NCBI GenBank assembly: GCA_963800275.1
Contig: CAWDAI010000002.1
Coordinates: 461,559 to 525,558, forward strand
Origin: JAFMJV01 sp963800275
GTDB lineage: Bacteria; Chloroflexota; Limnocylindria; Limnocylindrales; CSP1-4
Reading direction: 5' to 3'
Length of the DNA: 64,000 nt
Shown here: positions 53,927 to 63,364 of the stretch, piece by piece
Layout of the letters: every line of letters begins with the position of its first letter
Position numbering within the stretch: the first letter of the stretch is position 1
Program-made: the position numbers and the translations under genes
The notes under the pieces: model-generated
Told to the model about the DNA's origin: nothing
What the model saw: the letters and a program-made list of their open reading frames with translations, nothing else
Database searches by the model: none

Positions 53927-54460
53927 CTATGCGGCGGTAACGCTCCCGTCGCAGCGGTCCCAGTCGACCTGGTCGCCGATCCACCTCGGTCGCAGACAGT
54001 CGACCGGAGGGGTCGTCGCCACGGGCGAGGCGGACGGACTCATGCCGAAGGGGTGACCGACGACCCGGGACTCCGCCGGCCAGGGCGTCCAGTCGTCGGG
54101 CTTGCTGGCCTCGGTGGCGACGATGTAGAGGGCCACGGCAGCACCGTCATCAGAGACTTGTCCCAGCACCTCCAGCACCTGCCCGCTGGCGTCGACCTGC
54201 ACGGTCGCGTCGAAGGCCCCCTCGTCGGGGGCAGCCGACCACGAACCCTCGCTCAGGAGCTCCCCGGGGCCGGTGATGACGAGGCTACCCTCCGGCTGGA
54301 AGGCCCACACCGCACCCCCTGGCTCAGCCTCCACGACCCAACGCCCGATGACGAGTGGTTCGGGGTCGGCGGCCAGGCTGGTCGCCACGACCGCAGACAG
54401 CAGCAATGCAGACGTTGCGAGGGTCGCCGCCGAGCGTCGCCATGCGTTTCCGTCGATCAT
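53927..54460 (-). CDS. secreted protein of unknown function
   Basis: 177 residues with a signal peptide (MIDGNAWRRSAATLATSALLLSAVVATSLAA). The mature part has beta-strand-like segments (LVIGRWVVEAEPGGAVWAFQPEGSLVITG, EGSWSAAPDEGAFDATVQV) that could form a small barrel, then a Pro/Ser-rich stretch and a terminal CLRPRWIGDQVDWDRCDG with two Cys that may form a disulfide. No family recognised. ATG 54460 follows a TACTGT element by 9 bp, possibly leaderless. Confidence 0.6.
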   Translation of the reverse strand: MIDGNAWRRSAATLATSALLLSAVVATSLAADPEPLVIGRWVVEAEPGGAVWAFQPEGSLVITGPGELLSEGSWSAAPDEGAFDATVQVDASGQVLEVLGQVSDDGAAVALYIVATEASKPDDWTPWPAESRVVGHPFGMSPSASPVATTPPVDCLRPRWIGDQVDWDRCDGSVTAA

Positions 54461-54506
54461 GCTGGCCTCACAGTAGCAAGGGAATCCCGGCCACGCCAGC
54501 GCGGCG

Positions 54507-55007
54507 TCAGGGCGCCGAGAGCCCCAGGGCTCTGGCCACCGCAGCGATCGCCTCTCGCTCGCGATCATTGACCTGCACGCCGCCGGTGCCGAGGAAGCCC
54601 TGGTCCTCCTTGCCCGCCTGGGCGGTGACGCGGGCGATGTCCAGCAGCCAGCCCTTGTAGCCGCTGGCCTCGGCCGACGTCGCGCGGGCATCGACCAGCG
54701 CGGCCGCCTGGGCCAGGGTGGCCATCGCCTGATCGGGCGCGCCGGGTGCCGATGCCTCCTTCAGGTAGTCGGGGAAGACCTGCCCTGCCTTCACCCGTTC
54801 CTGCAGGTCCACGAGGATGGACGTGACGAGCGTGTCATCCACATACCGAGGCGCACTGTCGAGCACGAACGTGGCCGCGGCGAAGCCTTCGCTGACCGTC
54901 TCCTCCTTGCGGCCCGGGCTGGCGGCAGAGATGGCGAGCGCCGCGGCGGCGAGAGCAGACCGGAGCAGCTGTTGCTCGGCTTCGGTGTAGTCAGCCAGGA
55001 TGGTCAT
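54507..55007 (-). CDS. conserved-looking helical protein of unknown function
   Basis: 166 residues, all-helical and acidic, no signal or membrane segment. It contains AEQQLLRSALAAAALAISAASPGRKEETVSEGFAAATFVLD and a later YKGWLLDIARVTAQAGKEDQGFLGTGGVQVNDREREAIAAVARAL. The latter resembles C-terminal segments of small stress-associated helical proteins but is not diagnostic. AAGGGGA precedes ATG 55007. Codon use matches its neighbours, so it is a real gene. Family unknown. Confidence 0.65.
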   Translation of the reverse strand: MTILADYTEAEQQLLRSALAAAALAISAASPGRKEETVSEGFAAATFVLDSAPRYVDDTLVTSILVDLQERVKAGQVFPDYLKEASAPGAPDQAMATLAQAAALVDARATSAEASGYKGWLLDIARVTAQAGKEDQGFLGTGGVQVNDREREAIAAVARALGLSAP

Positions 55008-55120
55008 CGTTCCCCTTCGCTGCAGGCTGCGTCGTTCGGGCTCATCGTCGCCTCGGCGCCAGTGTAGGCTCGCGGGTAGTCGTGGGCACCGGGCCTGCGT
55101 CGCGCACCACAGATCGGCCC

Positions 55121-55909
55121 ATGAGCTTCCAGTCATTCATCGATTCGCTCTCGATCCCCGGCGTGTTCCTCGTCTTCGCGGGCGTGTCCCTCGCCATCTA
55201 CGAGGTTGGCTTCCGCATCGGCCGCTGGTGGCAAAGCCGCACGCCGAAGGAGGTCGAAGGTCCCACCAGCATGCTCGTCGGCTCGCTCCTGGCCCTGATG
55301 GCCTTCCTGCTGGCGATCACCATGGGCATGGCCTCGGAGCGCTTCGACAGCCGACGAGCCAACGTGCTCGACGAGGCCAATGCCATCGGCACCACCTACC
55401 TGCGGGCCGGCTATCTGCCGGAACCGACACGGACCACCAGCCGGGAGCTCCTGCGTGAGTACGTGCCCCTGCGCATCGCCACCGATGACCTGGCTGTCGT
55501 CGAATCCAACATCCGGCGTAGCTCACAGATCCAGAACGAGCTGTGGGCCATGGCTGAGGACCTGGCGCGAGAGGCGCCCGACTCGATCGTGGTGGGGCTG
55601 TACATCGACACCCTCAACGAAACGCTTGACGCAAGCACCAGCCGCATCACCGCGGGCATCTACGCGCGGGTGCCGGGGCCGGTGCTGGGCCTGCTCTTCC
55701 TGGGCTCGATGCTGACCATGGGCATGGTCGGCTACAACGCGGGGCTCACCCGTCGCCGCAGTCCGCTCACCGCGCTGGGCATGATCGTGGTGCTCGGAGC
55801 CGTCATCACCCTGGTGGTGGATCTCGACCGTGCGCAGGAGGGCTTCGTGGTGGTCAGCCAGGTGCCGTTGGAGCAGCTGCAGCAACAGGTGGGCCCACCC
55901 GGCTCGTAG
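55121..55909 (+). CDS. DUF4239 (bestrophin-like) membrane protein
   Basis: 262 residues. Two N-terminal helices (IPGVFLVFAGVSLAIYEVGFRIG; SMLVGSLLALMAFLLAITMGMA) are followed by the DUF4239 hallmark ERFDSRRANVLDEANAIGTTYLRAGYLP, a soluble helical stretch, and two C-terminal helices. The family is related in topology to bestrophin channels; its role is not established. ATG 55121 lacks a clear Shine-Dalgarno. It is divergent from the gene at 54507-55007. Confidence 0.85.
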   Translation: MSFQSFIDSLSIPGVFLVFAGVSLAIYEVGFRIGRWWQSRTPKEVEGPTSMLVGSLLALMAFLLAITMGMASERFDSRRANVLDEANAIGTTYLRAGYLPEPTRTTSRELLREYVPLRIATDDLAVVESNIRRSSQIQNELWAMAEDLAREAPDSIVVGLYIDTLNETLDASTSRITAGIYARVPGPVLGLLFLGSMLTMGMVGYNAGLTRRRSPLTALGMIVVLGAVITLVVDLDRAQEGFVVVSQVPLEQLQQQVGPPGS

Positions 55910-56034
55910 GCCACGACCGGATAGGATCGTCCCCCTCACGGTCCGCAGTCGGCGGTGGAGTGCCGCCCTTGTGAGATGGTCGAGATGCCCTCCAGCTTGT
56001 CACAGCGGGCAGGCGACACCCCGCATGACGCATC

Positions 56035-56967
56035 ATGGGCGGCATGGGAGAGAAGGGATCTGAGCGCCCGGTCGTGATCCTCGCGGCCATGGCAGCCAAC
56101 TTCGGCATCGCCGTGGCCAAGTTCGTGGCCGCAGCCATCACCGGCAGCTCGGCCATGATCTCCGAGGGCATCCACTCGCTCGTGGACACGGCCAACGAGG
56201 GATTGCTGCTGGTGGGCATGCGGCGTTCGGAGCGGAAGGCGGACGCGGCCCACCCCTTCGGCTACGGCAAGGAGCTCTACTTCTGGTCGTTCATCGTGGC
56301 CATCGTCATCTTCGGTGTCGGCGGCGGCGTGGCCATCTACGAGGGCATCACGCACATCCTCCACCCCAATCCGCTGGAGGACCCGATGGTCAGCTATATC
56401 GTGCTGGGCATCGCGCTCGTGCTGGAAGGCTCCTCGTGGGTCATCGCCTTTCGCGCGGTGTCGGACATGGTGGAGCCCGGCGAGCACTACATCGGTGCTA
56501 TCCGCGGCAGCAAGGATCCATCCGTGGTCACGGTCCTGCTGGAGGACTCGGCAGCCCTGGCCGGCCTGGCGGTCGCCGCCATGGGCATCTTCATCTCGCA
56601 TCAGCTGGAAGAGCCACGTATCGACGGCCTGGCTTCCATCGTCATCGGCCTCATCCTCGCCTTCGTGGCGGTCTTCCTGGCGGCAGAGGCGCGCGGCCTG
56701 CTGATCGGCGAGGGTGCCGACCCCGAACTCATCGATCGTCTGCGCAAGGTGGCCGAATCGGACGACGAGGTCGAGACGGTCGCTGACATCCGCAGCATGC
56801 ATCTTGGCCCCGACCACGTCGTGGTGACCCTCAAGGTGCGCTTCGAGGACCGCTCGGCCGATCGCGTGGCCGCCACCATCGAGCGGCTCGAAGCCCAGCT
56901 CAAGGCCGAGGACCCCCGGCTCGGTGACGTGACGATGCAGCCCATCCATCACGACGGCGAGGGGTAG
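56035..56967 (+). CDS. cation diffusion facilitator family transporter
   Basis: 310 residues, six helices then a cytoplasmic ferredoxin-like domain. The helix 2 metal motif is SSAMISEGIHSLVDTANE (HxxxD). The helix 5 motif is LLEDSAALAGLAVA, with Glu-Asp in place of the usual HxxxD; this ED form occurs in the FieF-like/SLC30A9-like branch. The C-terminal domain contains IRSMHLGPDHVVVTLKVRF. It probably exports a divalent cation (Zn, Fe, Mn or Co) by proton antiport. ATG 56035 is used; ATG 56044 is possible. Confidence 0.92.
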   Translation: MGGMGEKGSERPVVILAAMAANFGIAVAKFVAAAITGSSAMISEGIHSLVDTANEGLLLVGMRRSERKADAAHPFGYGKELYFWSFIVAIVIFGVGGGVAIYEGITHILHPNPLEDPMVSYIVLGIALVLEGSSWVIAFRAVSDMVEPGEHYIGAIRGSKDPSVVTVLLEDSAALAGLAVAAMGIFISHQLEEPRIDGLASIVIGLILAFVAVFLAAEARGLLIGEGADPELIDRLRKVAESDDEVETVADIRSMHLGPDHVVVTLKVRFEDRSADRVAATIERLEAQLKAEDPRLGDVTMQPIHHDGEG

Positions 56968-57003
56968 CCCGAAGGCCCCGGTCCACTGACCAGGGCCTTC
57001 GGG
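56968..57003. terminator. bidirectional hairpin between convergent genes
   Basis: CCCGAAGGCCC (56968-56978) pairs with GGGCCTTCGGG (56993-57003), extended by GGT/ACC. It lies directly after the cation-transporter stop and 34 bp from the stop of the convergent binding-protein gene. Confidence 0.75.
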
Positions 57004-57037
57004 CGAGCGACCAAGAGCCGGGCACTCCCGGGGGCTG

Positions 57038-58600
57038 CTATTCGCAGAACGCGACGTCCTCCAGCCGCAGCTCGAGGGTCGGGTTCACGGTCGAGCCGCA
57101 CACGTTGTTGCGCATGAGGTAGTTGATGGTCTCGTAGTGCGCGAAGATGATCGGAGCGTCTTCTGCCACGATCTCGCGGATCTGCGCGTAGAGGTCCTTG
57201 CGGGTGGCCTCGTCGGTCTCCGTGCGGGCCTGGTCCACGAGCGCATCAAGTTCAGGGTTCGAGTAACCGGTCGTGTTGATGAGCCCACCTGACCGAAGCA
57301 CGAGCGCGTAGAAGTTGTCGGGGTCGACGGTGCGCTCCTGGTAGGCCGAGGTGATCTGGTAGTCCCCGCTGACGAAACGGTCGAACCAGATGGAAACGTC
57401 CACCGGCTCGATGTTCATCTCGATGCCGATGTCCTTCAGCTGCTCACGCACGACCTCGCCGGTCTTGAGCAGCTCCGGGTACTGGGGCAAGCCAAGGTAG
57501 TCGATGGTCAGGGGCGTCTGGATGCCTGCCTCCGCGAGGATGGCCTTGGCGCCCTCGACGTCCCGCTCCATGGCTGGGGCATCCGGATCGAACCAGGACG
57601 AACCGGATGGCACCTCCTGGAACCCGACCTCACCGGCGCCGAAGTAGGCGATGGCCTTGATCTGTTCGACATCGATCGCCTTGCGCACGGCTTGGCGCAG
57701 AGCGGGGTCGTCGAAGGGCGGTTGGGCTGCGTTGAGAGCAAGGAAGTCGGGGATACCGGCGGTCGGATTTGTCACGTAGTTGAATTCAGAGTCCTGGCTC
57801 AGGGCCGGCAGCTGCTGCAGTGGGATCGCATCGACCCAGTCCAGCTCGCCCGAGCGCAGGCCTTCCACCCGGCTCTGGTCCACGAGCAGGAACCGGAAGT
57901 CCACCCCGTCGAGATACGGCAGGCCGTCCTCGAAGTAGTTCTCGTTCTTCTTGAGCGTGATGTGGTCGCCCTGCACCCATTCGACGAACTCGAAGGGACC
58001 GGTACCCACCGGCTCACGCGCGGGGTCGGATGACTCGATGGCCTTCTGATTCACGATCTCGCCGTTGTTCGCGAGGTTCGTGAGGAACGGGCCGAAGGGC
58101 TGGGAGAGGTGGAAGGTGACCTGGTTGGGACCGCTGACCTCGACCAATTCGATGGTGTCGAACAGCGGTGCATAGCTGCTGGCGGTGGCCGGGTCGAGGA
58201 TGCGCTCGAAGGTGTAGACCACGTCCTCGGGCGTGAAGGGCTCACCATTGTGGAAGCTCGCGTCATCGACGAGGTCGAAGACCCAGGTGGTGTCGTCCAC
58301 CTGCTTCCACGAGGTCGCGAGCTCGCCGTAGAACTCGTTGTTCTCGTCGATGTTGATGAGCTTGCTGAAGATGTTGTCGTAGACCTGCGCGCCGGTGTAG
58401 ATGGTCGACGTCGCGGGGTCGAGGGTGTCCGGTTCGCCGGTCAGGGCCGCCTTCAAGGTGCCCCCGCTGGTCGGCTCCTGCGCGGCGACGGGCGCCGCGG
58501 TCATGAACGTGGACGCGACGATCAGGGCGGCGCCGAACAGCGCCGCGGACCGTCGGCCGGGGACGCCTCGATGGCGTCCTCCGTCGATCGAGGTTCGCAT
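57038..58600 (-). CDS. oligopeptide/nickel-type ABC transporter substrate-binding protein (SBP_bac_5)
   Basis: 520 residues. A signal peptide ends near APVAAQ. The family entry GGTLKAALTGEPDTLDPATS is followed by PFTPEDVVYTFERILDP and GTGPFEFVEWVQGDHITLKKNENYF. No lipobox. ATG 58600 has AGGAGTGAG upstream. It is the last gene of the leftward dpp-type operon and the terminator at 56968-57003 follows. The ligand is unknown; the alpha/beta hydrolase just upstream suggests a small ester, lactone or amide rather than a plain peptide. Confidence 0.93.
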   Translation of the reverse strand: MRTSIDGGRHRGVPGRRSAALFGAALIVASTFMTAAPVAAQEPTSGGTLKAALTGEPDTLDPATSTIYTGAQVYDNIFSKLINIDENNEFYGELATSWKQVDDTTWVFDLVDDASFHNGEPFTPEDVVYTFERILDPATASSYAPLFDTIELVEVSGPNQVTFHLSQPFGPFLTNLANNGEIVNQKAIESSDPAREPVGTGPFEFVEWVQGDHITLKKNENYFEDGLPYLDGVDFRFLLVDQSRVEGLRSGELDWVDAIPLQQLPALSQDSEFNYVTNPTAGIPDFLALNAAQPPFDDPALRQAVRKAIDVEQIKAIAYFGAGEVGFQEVPSGSSWFDPDAPAMERDVEGAKAILAEAGIQTPLTIDYLGLPQYPELLKTGEVVREQLKDIGIEMNIEPVDVSIWFDRFVSGDYQITSAYQERTVDPDNFYALVLRSGGLINTTGYSNPELDALVDQARTETDEATRKDLYAQIREIVAEDAPIIFAHYETINYLMRNNVCGSTVNPTLELRLEDVAFCE

Positions 58601-58632
58601 GTCGTCTCTCACTCCTATCTGCCTGCTGTCCG

Positions 58633-59430
58633 TCAACGTTGGCGTCCGATGAACGCCAGTACGGCCTGGTTGAAGGGCTCCGGGTGTTCCCAGATGGAGG
58701 CGTGGCCACCTGGGGTGGTCATCCACTCGGAGCCGGCGATCCCCTCCCGCAGACGCTTCGACAGCGCCACCGGGATGAGGATGTCCTCCTCGCCGGCGAT
58801 CACCAGCGTGGGGACGGTGATGCGATCGAGCCGACCGCTGGTGTCGTGTGTCTGGATGGAGCTCAGTTGCGCGAGGTAGGCCTCGGTCGGCTGGGTCATC
58901 GCGGCCATGGCCGCTTCGAATTCTTGCAGCTCGGCTTCCCGCGTCTCGAAGAAGGGCAGCGTGAAGGCCCAGAGGGTCACGTCTCGCATGACGAAGGGCA
59001 CGCCCAACTCCGGTGCCATGTCTGCCCACATCTGGAACATGCGGCCGCAGAAGGGCCCGGGCGCCGCGTAGGTCGAGCTGAGCACGAGCGACTTGAGGTC
59101 GTTTCCGAAGGCGATGGCGTACTCCTGGGCGATCATGCCGCCCATGCTCGTGCCGACCATGTGGAAGCCGGTGAGCCCGAGCGCATCGACCAGCGCCTTT
59201 GTGTCCTCGGCGAACAGCTTGGTGGTGTACGGCCCGGCTGGCATGCTCGACTGCCCGACCCCGCGATTGTCGAAGGTCAGCACCTGATAGCCGGCCGCTA
59301 CGAAGTCCGGCGTCTGGTAGCCCCAGGACTCCTTCTCGTCCGCCAGGCCATTGACCATGACGATGGTCTCGGGGCCATCGCCCTCTATGAGGTAGTCGAT
59401 CTCGATCCCGTTGACGGTGGCTCGTGGCAT
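58633..59430 (-). CDS. alpha/beta-fold hydrolase
   Basis: 265 residues. The nucleophile Ser95 is in GTSMGG, the oxyanion region is MVNGLADEKESWG, the acid lies near GEEDILIP, and the catalytic histidine is in GGHASIWE. The sequence resembles 3-oxoadipate enol-lactonase and haloperoxidase-like hydrolases. AGGAGG lies 6 bp before ATG 59430. It is inserted between the ATPase (10-bp gap) and binding-protein genes, so it probably acts on the imported compound. No signal peptide. Confidence 0.9.
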   Translation of the reverse strand: MPRATVNGIEIDYLIEGDGPETIVMVNGLADEKESWGYQTPDFVAAGYQVLTFDNRGVGQSSMPAGPYTTKLFAEDTKALVDALGLTGFHMVGTSMGGMIAQEYAIAFGNDLKSLVLSSTYAAPGPFCGRMFQMWADMAPELGVPFVMRDVTLWAFTLPFFETREAELQEFEAAMAAMTQPTEAYLAQLSSIQTHDTSGRLDRITVPTLVIAGEEDILIPVALSKRLREGIAGSEWMTTPGGHASIWEHPEPFNQAVLAFIGRQR

Positions 59431-59440
59431 CTGTTCCTCC

Positions 59441-61533
59441 TTACGGTGACTGCGAGGGCAAGGCCGGGTTCGGTCCGGCTGGGTCGGCTGGATGGCGGGC
59501 GGGTGGTGGCGATCGCCCATCAGCCTGGGAAGCCTCGTCCCGGTGCGCGCGACTCACGTGGCAAGCCGCCCGGTGGCCGGGTCCGTAGTCCGCGAGCTCG
59601 GGCTCCTCGCTGGCGCATCGGTCGATGGCCAATGGACAGCGCGTGTGAAAACGGCAGCCCAGCGGCGGATGGATCGGGCTGGGGATCTCACCCGTGGCCA
59701 GGGCCGTCTGCAGCCGTCGCTCCGGGTCGGGATACGGGATGGCTGCCATGAGCGCGCGCGTGTATGGGTGTTCGGGATCACCGAAGAGCTGCTTGACGGG
59801 CCCCTCCTCGGCGATACGTCCGAGATAGAGCACCACCGCGCGATCGCAGATGTGTTCCACGATGGCGAGGTCGTGGGTGATCAGCAGGATGGCCACGCCC
59901 AGGCTCTCGTTGAGCTCGCTGAGCAGGTTGAGGATCTGCGCCTGAACGGAGACGTCGAGGGCCGACACGGGTTCGTCGGCCACGATGAGGTCCGGTTCGA
60001 GAGCAAGTGCGGCGGCGATGCCCACGCGCTGGCGCTGTCCGCCTGATAGCTCGTGGGGACGCCGCGAGGCGAAGCGGCCGGGCAAGCCCACGCGGTCAAG
60101 CAGGTCGGCGACGCGTGTGTCGCGCTCGGTGGGCGATCCGATCCCATAGGCGTCGAGCGGCTCCCGGATCGTCTGGGCGACCGACCAGCGCGGATCTAGG
60201 GACGCGTAGGATCCTGGAAGACCGGCTGGACTCGCCGTCGAAACGCACGTAGCGAACTCTTGTCGGTCCACTCCACCTCACGCTCGTCGAGCAGGATCGT
60301 GCCCTCCGTCGGTTTGGTCAGCCCCAACACGCAGCGAGCAAGCGTCGTCTTGCCCGATCCCGACTCGCCTACGAGGGCGAGCAGCTCCCCTGCCCCGACC
60401 GTGAGGTCCACCCCATCGAGCGCATGGACCACGTCCGACTTGCCGAACAGCTGCCGCCGTAGCGGGAAATGCTTCACTACGCCGCGGGCCTCGAGCAAGG
60501 CGCTCATGACCCCCACCCCGCGGACGGCGCGGCCGGATCCGATACCTGTCCGGGGATCGTCGGGCGCACTTCCCGGCCCTACCGCCCAGCAGGCCGCGCG
60601 ATGCTCTGGACCGACGACCTCGAGCAGGGGGGTCGCTCCACAGGCGTCGAAGGCCAGGGGGCACCGCGGTGCGAAGCGGCAGCCAGGCGGTGGCGTACTC
60701 AGATCGGGCACCTCGCCCCCGATGACCCGCAGCCGGCCGCGCTCGAGGCCGCCGGTGGGCTGGGCTGCCAGGAGTGCCTGCGTATAGGGGTGGCGAGGCG
60801 CACGGAAGAGCTCGGTCTTCGGCGCCGTCTCGACCAGTTGTCCGGCATACATCACCGCCACGCGGTCACATACCTGGGCGACCACACCCAGGTCGTGCGT
60901 GATCAACAGGATGGCCGTGTCGTGGCGCTCGCGCATCGCGAGCAGCAGTTCCAGGATCTGCGCCTGGATGGTGACGTCGAGCGCAGTGGTCGGCTCGTCG
61001 GCGATGAGCAGCGGCGGGTCATTGGCCAGCGCTGCTGCCACCACGACTCGTTGCCGCATGCCGCCGGACAGGCGATGAGGCGGTTCGTCATAGCGGTGCT
61101 CCGGCGCTGGGATGCCCACGTCGCGCAACAGCTTCAGCGCCGCATCCTTGGCCTGCGCCTTGGTGACATCGCGGTGCGCCCGGATGGCCTCGGCCACCTG
61201 CTCCCCTACGGCATAGGTCGGGTCGAGCGAGGTCAGCGCATCCTGGAAGACCATGGCCATCCGGTCGCCCCGGAGCGCTCGCCGCTCCTCATCGCTCAGC
61301 GCCACCAGGTCGCGCCCCTCGAAGACCACATTGCCTCGCACGCGCGCCTGGCTCCCGAGCAAGCCCATCGTGGCCATGGCCAAGGTGGACTTGCCACAAC
61401 CGGACTCGCCCACGATGCCTACGATCTCGCGTGGCAGGACCGCGAGCGAGACGTCCGACACGGCCGAGACGACGTGATCCTGCATCTGGAAGTCGACGCT
61501 CACGTGGTCGAGGGTGAGGGTCGGATCGCTCAT
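59441..61533 (-). CDS. fused double ATPase of an oligopeptide-type ABC transporter (DppD-DppF), one frameshift
   Basis: About 697 residues when repaired. The first half (DppD-like) has GESGCGKST, RLSGGMRQRVVVAAAL, DEPTTALDV and the family's cysteine motif PGCRFAPRCPLAFDAC. The second half (DppF-like) has GESGSGKTT, ELSGGQRQRVGIAAAL, DEPVSALDV and GCRFHTRCPLAIDRC. No stop separates the halves; MSALLEARG could be an internal start. At about 60207 one C seems missing: VFQDPTRP then stops, while adding one C gives VFQDPYASLDPRWS. ATG 61533 overlaps the dppC stop by 4 bp. Confidence 0.9.
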
Positions 61534-62411
61534 CGAGCCACCCCGCGCGGGTCGAGACGGCGCCGCAACCCGTCGCCGATGAGGGTGAAGGCGAGCACGG
61601 TGATGGCGATGGCGACCCCGGGAAAGATCTCCACCCAGGGCGCGAGGGTCAGCACGTCACGTCCGTCGTTGAGCATCACCCCGAGTGACGGCGTGGGCGG
61701 CTGCGCGCCGAGTCCGAGGAACGAGAGCGCGGCCTCGATCTGGATCGCGAACGCGATGAGCACCGTGCCCTGGATGAGCGCCGGACCCATCGAGTTGGGC
61801 AGGATGTGCCGCCGGAGCACGGCCGTCTCCGACACGCCCCGGGAACGAGCGCCGTCGACGTAGGGCAGTCCCTTGGTGATAAGCACCGAGCTGCGCACCA
61901 CTCGCGCGATGATGGGCAGGTAGATGATGCCGATGGCGATGAGCGCCACCGAGGCGCCGGGCCCGACGATGGCGATCAGGGTGATCGCGAGCAGCAGAGC
62001 CGGCAGGGCCAGCAACAGGTCGAGGGGACGCATGATGATCGTGTCCACCCAGCCTCCGGAGAAGCCCGAGATCAGCCCCAGCGGGACGGCGATGAGGAAG
62101 GCCAGCGCCACCGAGCCCATGGCCACCGCCAGCGAGACACGGAAGGCGTAGATCACGCGACTCAGCACGTCCCGGCCCAGCGTGTCGGAGCCGAACGGGT
62201 GCTCGAGCGACGGCGGCGCGAGGACCTGGGCGGCATCGATGGCCTCCGGGTCATGCGGCGCGATCCAGGGCGCGAACACGGCGATCGCGATGAGGATCAG
62301 CATGATGACGATGCCGAAGAGCGCTTCTCGTCCACCGACCCGGCGAGTCAGGCCTCGCAGGGCGCCGCCGAATGTTCGACGGGCGGGCAGGCTGGCCGCC
62401 GTGCCGTTCAT
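61530..62411 (-). CDS. dppC: oligopeptide-type ABC transporter permease (DppC-like)
   Basis: 293 residues. The N-terminal helix (LFGIVIMLILIAIAVFAPWIAPHDP) is the DppC hallmark, followed by HPFGSDTLGRDVLSRVIYAFRVSL and the EAA coupling loop VDGARSRGVSETAVLRRHILPNSMGP. ATG 62411 overlaps the dppB stop (ATGA). The longer frame upstream is a dppB fragment in the wrong frame. Intact gene. Confidence 0.93.
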   Translation of the reverse strand: MNGTAASLPARRTFGGALRGLTRRVGGREALFGIVIMLILIAIAVFAPWIAPHDPEAIDAAQVLAPPSLEHPFGSDTLGRDVLSRVIYAFRVSLAVAMGSVALAFLIAVPLGLISGFSGGWVDTIIMRPLDLLLALPALLLAITLIAIVGPGASVALIAIGIIYLPIIARVVRSSVLITKGLPYVDGARSRGVSETAVLRRHILPNSMGPALIQGTVLIAFAIQIEAALSFLGLGAQPPTPSLGVMLNDGRDVLTLAPWVEIFPGVAIAITVLAFTLIGDGLRRRLDPRGVAR

Positions 62412-63364
62412 TCGTCGCCCTCTTCCAGCCGTGGGTCGAGCATGCCGTAGATGAGGTCGGTCACGAAGTTGACGAGGATGAAGATGATCGCGACGGTGAG
62501 GATGCCCGCCTGCACCACCGGATAGTTGCGCTGGCTGACTGCAGTGACCAGCATCCGGCCGACCCCGGGCAACGAGAAGAGGACCTCGATGACGATGGCG
62601 CCGCCCAGGAGCACGCGACCTGGATGCCGATGACGGTGATGATGGGGATGGCGGCATTGCGCAGCGCGTGGTGATAGGTGATGCGCCGCTCGCTGACCCC
62701 TTTGGCTGCAGGAAGCTGATGAAGGGGCTGCCCATGGTCTCTTCCATCGACGCACGGGTCGTGCGCAGGATGTAGGCGCTCTCCGCCACGGCCAGCGTCA
62801 CCACCGGCAGGACCATGTAGCGCAGGTTGGCGACCGGGTCCTCCAGGAAGGGCACGTAGCCAGACGGGGGCAGCAAACGGAAGTACGGGCCATCACCAGC
62901 ACCAGATGATCCCCAGCCAGAAATCGGGACGCTGATGCCGGCGACGGCATAGGCGGTGGTAGCCCGGCCCGTCGAATGACGTCGGTGGCTGCCAACACGC
63001 CCAGCGGGATGCCCACGATGACCGCCAGGCCCATGGCCAGGAAGGTCAGCTCGAGCGTCACCGGCAGACGCTCCCCGAGCAGCTGGCTGATGGGCACGTT
63101 GCTGATGAAGTCTCGGCCCAGGTCCAGGCGCAGCAGCCCGCCGACCCAGGCCAGGTACTGGTCGAGCAAGGGCTGGTCCAGGCCCAACTGGGCGCGGATG
63201 GTAGCAACGTTCTCATCGTTGGCGCGGAAACCCAGCATCGTGCGTACGGGATCACCCGGGACCAAGCGGATGAGCAGGAAGACGAAGATGCTCATGGCCA
63301 CGATCACCGGGATCATCACGGCCGTGCGGCGCAGCACGAACCGCAAGCGGGCGCTACCGATCAC
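62408..63364 (-). pseudogene. dppB: oligopeptide-type ABC transporter permease (DppB-like), multiply frameshifted
   Basis: About 318 residues if repaired, the usual DppB size. The N-terminal piece has RLVPGDPVRTMLGFRA and ATIRAQLGLDQPLLDQYLAWVGGLLRLDLG, typical of DppB. The middle piece has DPVANLRYMVLPVVTLAVAESAYILRTTRASM. The last piece has VEVLFSLPGVGRML-type sequence (IEVLFSLPGVGRMLVTAV) and ends LDPRLEEGDE. At least four indels lie between about 62620 and 62980. GTG 63364 overlaps the regulator gene end. Family residues persist on both sides of every break, favouring assembly error. Confidence 0.82.
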
